NCBI GenBank assembly: GCA_905221605.1
Contig: CAJNDS010002834.1
Span: 623,174-687,173 of the forward strand
DNA from: Symbiodinium natans
Taxonomy: Eukaryota > Sar > Dinophyceae > Suessiales > Symbiodiniaceae
Reading direction: 5' to 3'
DNA: 64,000 nt
Within the stretch, counting starts at the first letter, position 1. Each line of letters opens with the position of its first letter. This document shows positions 62,101 through 64,000 of the stretch, piece after piece. The notes under the pieces were generated by a model. That model ran no database searches. It saw nothing but the letters and a program-made list of their open reading frames with translations, and was not told where the DNA came from. The position numbers and the translations under genes are program-made.

Positions 62101-63986
62101 TAGGGTTTGGGGTTTTGGGTTTAGTGCTTAGGGCTTCCGGGTTTGAGAGCTTGGGCTTCGGTGCTCAGGGTTTTAGAGGTTGGGGGGTGCAGGGGCATTT
62201 GTTCTTTTCAGGTCCCCGATTTTGGTTGCGAGGTTGGAAAAGCGGATTTAGGGTTTAGGGTTGAGGGTTTAGGGTTTAGGGTTTAGGGTTTAGGGTCATG
62301 TTTCTCTGCGCGCCTGATCTGTGGTAGTGCCTGCAGAAGCTGGAAATGCCAGCCTGCGAGCTACACGGTGCCTGAGCGGAGCGGCTTTGCACCGTGCACT
62401 TGCGAGATGGCGATATCCCCCTTGGGAATTGTTTTCTTATATTTATTTTTTTATATACAACCCAAGAGGATATTATCAATATTTTGTTTATGAAGGTTCT
62501 AAGGGGAGTATAGATGGGTGGTGTGCAGCTTTGCTTAGGGTCCAGTCTACGCCATGCGAGCCGATCTTCTCCCTCTCGACTGCCAGCGAGCAGGGCAGAT
62601 CGTCCGCAAAATCTTTGGGGTTTAGGGTTTAGGGTTTAGGGTTTAGGGAAGTTTAGGGTTTAGGGTTTAGGGGTTGATGAGCGACCAAGCTGAATGTAAC
62701 TGAAGTTGCTTTCTCCCGGCACGCCAAGAAACCCAGACGAAGAGTATGATTGCAAATTTCAGTAAGACAGTTTTTCTGTCCAGCTTGGGGCCGGTTCTTC
62801 CCTAAACCCTAAACCCTGAACCCTAAAACCTAAACCCTAAACCCCCTAAACCCCCTAAACCCCCTAAACCCCCTAAACCCCCTAAACCCCCCTAAACCCC
62901 CTAAACCCCCTAAACCCCCTAAACCCAGAACCCGAAACCCCAAACCCGAAACCCTAAACCCGAAACCCGAAACCCTACACCCTAAACCGTAAACCCTAAA
63001 CCCTAAACCCCAAACCCCAAACTCGGCTGCAGCCGAAGCCCTGGGCCAGGTCGGCCGCTGTGACCAACACCGGGCTCCTGATGCGCCCTGGGCCTTGTTG
63101 TTGTTGTTTTGGGGTGGGTTGGGGGTTTAGGGTTTAGGGTTTAGCGTTTAGGGTTTAGGGTTTAGGGTGTAGGGTTTAGGGTTTAGGGTTTAGGGTTCAG
63201 GGTTCAGGGTTCAGGGTTTAGGGTTTAGGGTTCGGGTTTCGGACTTGGGGTTTAGGGTTTAGGGTTTAGGGTTTAGGGTTTAGGGTTTAGGGTTTAGGGT
63301 TTAGGGTTTAGGGTTTAGGGTTTAGGGTAGTGTATGTAGAGCCACCCCAGTTCAGGGCTGCAGGGTGGGTCAGGGTGGAAAGTGCCTGTGTGCCTTTGCA
63401 GGCTTTAGGTTTCGGTTTCAGGGGTGCTGGGAGGTTAGGGTTCAGGTTTTCGGAGCTGGGTCGCCCACAGGCGGGGAGACGGGGAATGGCTATCCCAGCA
63501 TTAGAGTATAGCCCTACACTGAATCCTAAACCCTATGCGTACCCTAAGCCCTAGATCCTAAACCCTAACCCCTAACCCCTAAGCCCTAAGCCCTAACCAA
63601 CCCTACGGACACTCAAGAACCCTATAAGAAAGAGAAGGGTATCTCTGCATTGTACTGGCAAGGCCACTGGATCGCATTGAGGAGCTTGCGGATCAGGTTT
63701 GGGGTGCGTAGTTCAGGGGCTTAGACGTTTAGTGCTTCAGGGCTGCCGAGGCTTGGACCCTGAACCCTAAACCCTGAACCCCAAACCCCAAACCCCAAAC
63801 CCCAAACCCCAAACCCCAAACCCCAAACCCCAAACCCCAAACCCTAAACCCTAAACCCTAAACCCCACACCTCACCAAGCAGAAGGTTTGCGGTGCTCGC
63901 TTTGTCCTTGCCCTCCATCCTGGATGAAACTCACAGTGGCGCTGGCAGCGTCTCGATCCCAGGGTCCAAGCTTGACGGGTTTCTGG
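50134..63986 (+). CDS. Ca2+/H+ (cation/proton) exchanger, CAX family; 11 exons seen, 3' part beyond the window
   Basis: Exons at 50134, 52234, 52965, 54716, 55760, 57531, 58069, 59653, 60589, 62337 and 63896 join in one continuous frame. The spliced product follows the CAX order: a first membrane helix (VLLVCIPLAFVAHFGNW), the PLAERVSF segment, VTEDVA, the YTNQTLGGLLNATFG helix followed by NVTEL (the conserved GN-x-x-E cation site), then RVVQLSMLGSVLSNLLL, VLGTAFLVGGFKHKE and NASLFAVLALSLPSI. CAX proteins sit in vacuole or other acidic-store membranes and exchange cytosolic Ca2+ for H+. About the first half of a normal protein of roughly 400 residues is present. The N-terminal cytosolic exon(s) lie left of 50134 and were not identified with confidence. 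Donors are mostly GC, with one GA; acceptors are AG, mostly followed by G. Every intron holds telomere-type tracts. No stop or frameshift breaks the spliced frame, which suggests a working gene. Confidence 0.88.
50277..50375. mobile_element. MITE-like family J, copy 2
   Basis: GGACTAAAGGAGGGACCCTT on the left pairs with CGGTCCCTCCTTTCTACTCC on the right. Confidence 0.65.
50539..50630. mobile_element. MITE-like family B, copy 4
   Basis: ATGTTCCCCCTTATACTGAC to TAGAAGGGGGAACATACC. The cleanest copy, with near-perfect inverted ends. Confidence 0.82.
51870..51923 (+). repeat. 27-bp tandem duplication
   Basis: AACTTTGGGATGGCTCCTTC plus seven more bases is present twice head to tail, directly before the AACAGTCCTTAATTGGGTT leader of a TTTAGGG array. 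Confidence 0.95.
52234..52261 (+). CDS. CAX exon b
   Basis: A 28-bp exon between acceptor CCATGCGCAG and GC donor (G|GCGTGA), encoding NWQFLISLI and the first base of Gly. Continues the second hydrophobic segment. The GC donor is required to keep frame with exon c. Confidence 0.75.
52262..52964 (+). other. CAX intron b-c
   Basis: Holds CCCTAAA (52338-52390), TTTAGGG (52550-52600), CCCTAAA/CCCTAAG (52755-52845) and TTTAGGG (52885-52938). An open block after GTTGCAG at 52490 (LRASSLPVGEEELNLNS) is inside the intron and is likely fortuitous. Confidence 0.78.
52965..52996 (+). CDS. CAX exon c: PLAERVSF segment
   Basis: A 32-bp exon between acceptor AGCTGAG and GC donor (TTT|GCGCAC), encoding LVPLAERVSF. 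PLAERVSF is a strongly conserved CAX motif preceding the first cation-binding helix. Confidence 0.82.
53654..53861. mobile_element. MITE-like family B, copy 5, split by a family C element
   Basis: The left part GCCGCCTTATTCTAGCAGTC ... GTAGTACCCCCT and the right part CTAATCCCTGTTAAGGACTG ... AAGGGGGAAC are the two halves of a family B copy. Between them lies a family C element. Confidence 0.85.
53701..53824. mobile_element. MITE-like family C, copy 3, nested in family B
   Basis: AAACTCCAGAAAGTTGGAAC and its inverted complement CCAACTTTCTGGAGTTT, flanked by ACAGTAATT on the left and ACTGTAATT on the right (9 bp, one mismatch), inside a family B copy. Confidence 0.85.
54343..54418. mobile_element. 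MITE-like family B, copy 6
   Basis: GTCCTGAATAGGGATTATAG ... CTCTTGTCAGGGGGAACATC. The left end is truncated. Confidence 0.65.
54716..54732 (+). CDS. CAX exon d: 17-bp microexon
   Basis: Acceptor TTCCTCCCAG, then GTC ACT GAA GAT GTG GC, then GA donor (GAAGTG). It encodes VTEDV and two bases of Ala. It supplies the conserved TE-x-x-A between PLAERVSF and YTNQTLGG. The frame is also open past the donor (KCPHFLGARFGCQVFE, then GT), but that would not fit exon e. Confidence 0.7.
55626..55647 (+). pseudogene. Decayed duplicate of CAX exon e start
   Basis: CCTCAGATGCACCAACCAAA, then CG, matches the acceptor and start of exon e at 55754-55775 at 19 of 22 positions; the downstream TGAATGC also recurs. 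A CCCTAAA array (55662-55752) separates the two copies. The copy has a TGA in the exon e frame. Confidence 0.7.
55662..55752 (-). repeat. CCCTAAA array between exon e and its decayed copy
   Basis: A uniform C-strand array that stops three bases before the acceptor region of exon e. Confidence 0.95.
55760..55803 (+). CDS. CAX exon e: GGLLNATFG helix
   Basis: A 44-bp exon between acceptor TACCTCAG and GC donor (TTTG|GCCGGG), encoding YTNQTLGGLLNATF and the first base of Gly. GGLLNATFG is the signature of the first cation-binding repeat of CAX exchangers. Confidence 0.92.
55857..56062 (+). repeat. 8-bp TTTAGGGG array
   Basis: About 20 TTTAGGGG units with a block of TTTGGGGG, ending in TTCAGGG/TTTAGGG units. 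Confidence 0.96.
56118..56228. mobile_element. MITE-like family G, copy 4
   Basis: GACTACTATTTGCATAAAAA ... TTACCCTTATAAGGAAGAAC ... TTGGTGGGGGGGGTT. AT-rich interior shared with 31752. Confidence 0.45.
56987..57294 (+). pseudogene. Coding-like remnant inside a CAX intron
   Basis: After GGCGCAG an open frame of about 100 codons reads QTPDWLSNRYFVYAYRRS, then SNERIWINRAYEHARLR, IDKAVKDTAHRNVLPIF and DNDPYRCLTDGAATCFL. Residue usage is clearly protein-like. A 14-bp tandem duplication (CCAATACTTGCAAG at 57260-57273 and 57274-57287) shifts the frame near the end; with one copy the frame would run on for another 14 codons. It lies between CAX exons e and f, so it is not part of that protein. It may be an inserted gene fragment or an intronic gene on the same strand. 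I do not recognise the family. Confidence 0.55.
57531..57571 (+). CDS. CAX exon f: cation-site glutamate
   Basis: A 41-bp exon between acceptor TGTGCCCAG and GC donor (AAT|GCACGC). It completes Gly and encodes NVTELLVCIFAIN. The Glu of GNVTEL is the conserved cation-coordinating residue of the family. Confidence 0.9.
57572..58068 (+). other. CAX intron f-g
   Basis: The shortest intron between recognised exons except possibly b-c. It carries TTTAGGG-type text (57636-57655, 57785-57820) and a CCCTAAA field (57890-58050) right up to the acceptor region. Confidence 0.82.
58069..58100 (+). CDS. CAX exon g
   Basis: A 32-bp exon between acceptor CACACTAAG and GT donor (GTTGCT), encoding AELFRVVQLS and two bases of Met. 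RVVQLSMLGS follows the CAX pattern for the cytosolic end of the third helix. Confidence 0.88.
58101..59652 (+). other. CAX intron g-h
   Basis: Contains CCCTAAA (58305-58372, 58495-58540), TTTAGGG (58655-58735) and about 750 bp without tracts (58880-59650). Open blocks at 58603-58660 (AYSKVGIVSPELLKAIL, after TTCCCAG) and 59160-59280 are inside the intron and not accepted. Confidence 0.75.
59653..59683 (+). CDS. CAX exon h
   Basis: A 31-bp exon between acceptor AAGACAAG and GC donor (CTG|GCCGAC), encoding LGSVLSNLLL after completing Met. GS-x-LSN-x-LL is highly conserved in CAX. Confidence 0.9.
60125..60272 (+). repeat. TTTAGGG array
   Basis: About 20 near-perfect G-strand units inside intron h-i. 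Confidence 0.96.
60390..60531 (-). repeat. CCCTAAA array
   Basis: CCCCAAA units, then uniform CCCTAAA units, also inside intron h-i. Confidence 0.96.
60589..60646 (+). CDS. CAX exon i
   Basis: A 58-bp exon between acceptor GACCTGAG and GT donor (GTCCAG), encoding VLGTAFLVGGFKHKEPLHE plus one base. It matches the CAX sequence VLG-x-x-F-x-x-GG-x-KHKEQ, which ends in a cytosolic loop. Confidence 0.92.
60858..60940. repeat. GA then GT microsatellite
   Basis: (GA)n interrupted by an A-run, then (GT)n; inside intron i-j. Confidence 0.95.
61205..61310 (+). repeat. TTTAGGG array
   Basis: A near-perfect G-strand array; a second one follows at 61400-61470. Confidence 0.96.
62337..62355 (+). CDS. CAX exon j: 19-bp microexon
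   Basis: Acceptor GTGCCTGCAG, then AA GCT GGA AAT GCC AGC CT, then GC donor (GCGAGC). It encodes Glu-AGNAS and two bases of Leu, matching the NASL segment that opens the next CAX helix. Frame and family order support it; shortness lowers confidence. Confidence 0.62.
62412..62513 (+). mobile_element. MITE-like family A, copy 5
   Basis: GATATCCCCCTTGGGAATTG ... TTCTAAGGGGAGTATAGATG. Good inverted ends, with CCCAAGAGGATATTA inside. It is open in one plus frame, which creates a misleading 103-codon reading. Confidence 0.8.
62803..63018 (-). repeat. CCCTAAA with a 9-bp CCCCCTAAA domain
   Basis: CCCTAAA units, then about nine CCCCCTAAA units (62843-62925), then CCCGAAA/CCCCAAA variants. Confidence 0.95.
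63125..63330 (+). repeat. TTTAGGG array with TTCAGGG block
   Basis: One of the longest G-strand arrays, with a TTCAGGG block in the middle and a uniform right half. Confidence 0.96.
63765..63866 (-). repeat. CCCCAAA array
   Basis: About ten uniform CCCCAAA units, then three CCCTAAA units, 30 bp upstream of exon k. Confidence 0.96.
63896..63986 (+). CDS. CAX exon k (right end uncertain)
   Basis: Acceptor AAGCAGAAG opens a frame that completes Leu and encodes FAVLALSLPSILDETHS, then GAGSVSIPGSKLDGFLG. The first part matches the CAX helix after NASL. The donor may be GTGGCG after ACTCACA (about 63935) or the GT of the TTTAGGG-type text at 63987. The gene continues beyond the window. Confidence 0.75.
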
Positions 63987-64000
63987 GTTTAGGGTCTAGG

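Larger units (their letters stand above)
60647..62336 (+). other. CAX intron i-j
   Basis: Contains GA and GT microsatellites (60858-60940), TTTAGGG arrays (61205-61310, 61400-61470), CCCTAAA (61663-61740) and mixed variants (62040-62110, 62245-62296). An ATG frame at 61071-61159 (MESDTTSQPPKKRHHDK ... WGPYL, TGA) with a nuclear-signal-like PPKKR is inside the intron. Confidence 0.75.
62356..63895 (+). other. CAX intron j-k
   Basis: Contains the family A element (62412-62513) only 57 bp into the intron, TTTAGGG (62610-62670), a CCCCCTAAA-rich array (62803-63018), a long TTTAGGG array with TTCAGGG (63125-63330) and a CCCCAAA array (63765-63866). An open block at 63028-63110 (AEALGQVGRCDQHRAPD) is intronic. 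Confidence 0.75.

Noticed and set aside
63028-63110. CAX exon between j and k
   Set aside because: The residues do not match the family, and exons j and k join in phase without it.
1-64000. Window as a chromosome end or subtelomere
   Set aside because: Tracts occur in both orientations from edge to edge, separated by unique DNA, and lie inside introns of a gene with a continuous frame. A true end would have one orientation and terminal position.
1-64000. tRNA, rRNA or dinoflagellate spliced-leader sequence
   Set aside because: I looked for the spliced-leader core (ATTTTGGCTCAAG) and for obvious tRNA arms or rRNA cores and saw none. A covariance-model scan would be needed to exclude short RNAs.

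Overview
This window looks like nuclear DNA of a protist alga, most likely a dinoflagellate. Three observations support that. (1) Telomere-type 7-mers (TTTAGGG on one strand, CCCTAAA on the other) are scattered through the whole window in more than a hundred short tracts of both orientations. (2) The one gene I can reconstruct uses mostly non-canonical GC and GA splice donors with AG|G acceptors, a known dinoflagellate habit. (3) One exon carries a HGDEGR motif that I remember, without having checked, as common in Symbiodiniaceae gene models. Chromerid algae share the telomere repeat and remain an alternative. The window is not a chromosome end, because tracts of both orientations alternate with unique DNA and small transposons from edge to edge.

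The clearest gene runs on the + strand from 50134 to beyond the right edge. Eleven exons of 17 to about 90 bp splice in frame into the first half of a CAX-type Ca2+/H+ exchanger. All ten introns between them contain at least one telomere-type tract, plus small inverted-repeat elements. These arrays are therefore intron filling, not subtelomere.

From 1 to 50 kb there are many short exon-like blocks between arrays, nearly all read best on +; two around 40-41 kb read better on -. A few have recognisable content: an EF-hand loop at 4568-4603, a THEMDA/HEWR small-membrane-protein motif at 17519-17689, and the HGDEGR exon at 27612-27868. The rest are unassigned. Similar-looking open blocks also occur inside the verified CAX introns, so an open frame alone is weak evidence here.

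Non-coding landmarks are: a six-copy satellite of about 360-450 bp (8635-10890); a 631-bp element with perfect 30-bp inverted ends (29812-30442); about eleven small MITE-like families; a G-rich tract of more than 100 bp (25948-26056); and domains where variant telomere units (TTTAGGGG, TTTGGGG, TTTATAGGG, CCCCCTAAA and others) are locally homogenised.

The main discovery candidate is a mode of intron or insert gain. Several telomere-type tracts sit exactly between direct duplications of host sequence (26174/26246, 28881/28995, 6239/6387, 55626/55754, 53191/53271). In two cases the splice sites implied by the reading frame fall inside the duplicated host sequence, so the tract could be removed without loss of coding sequence. 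The unit GGGTTTA itself offers GT and AG dinucleotides, so a sense-oriented tract could be spliced out.
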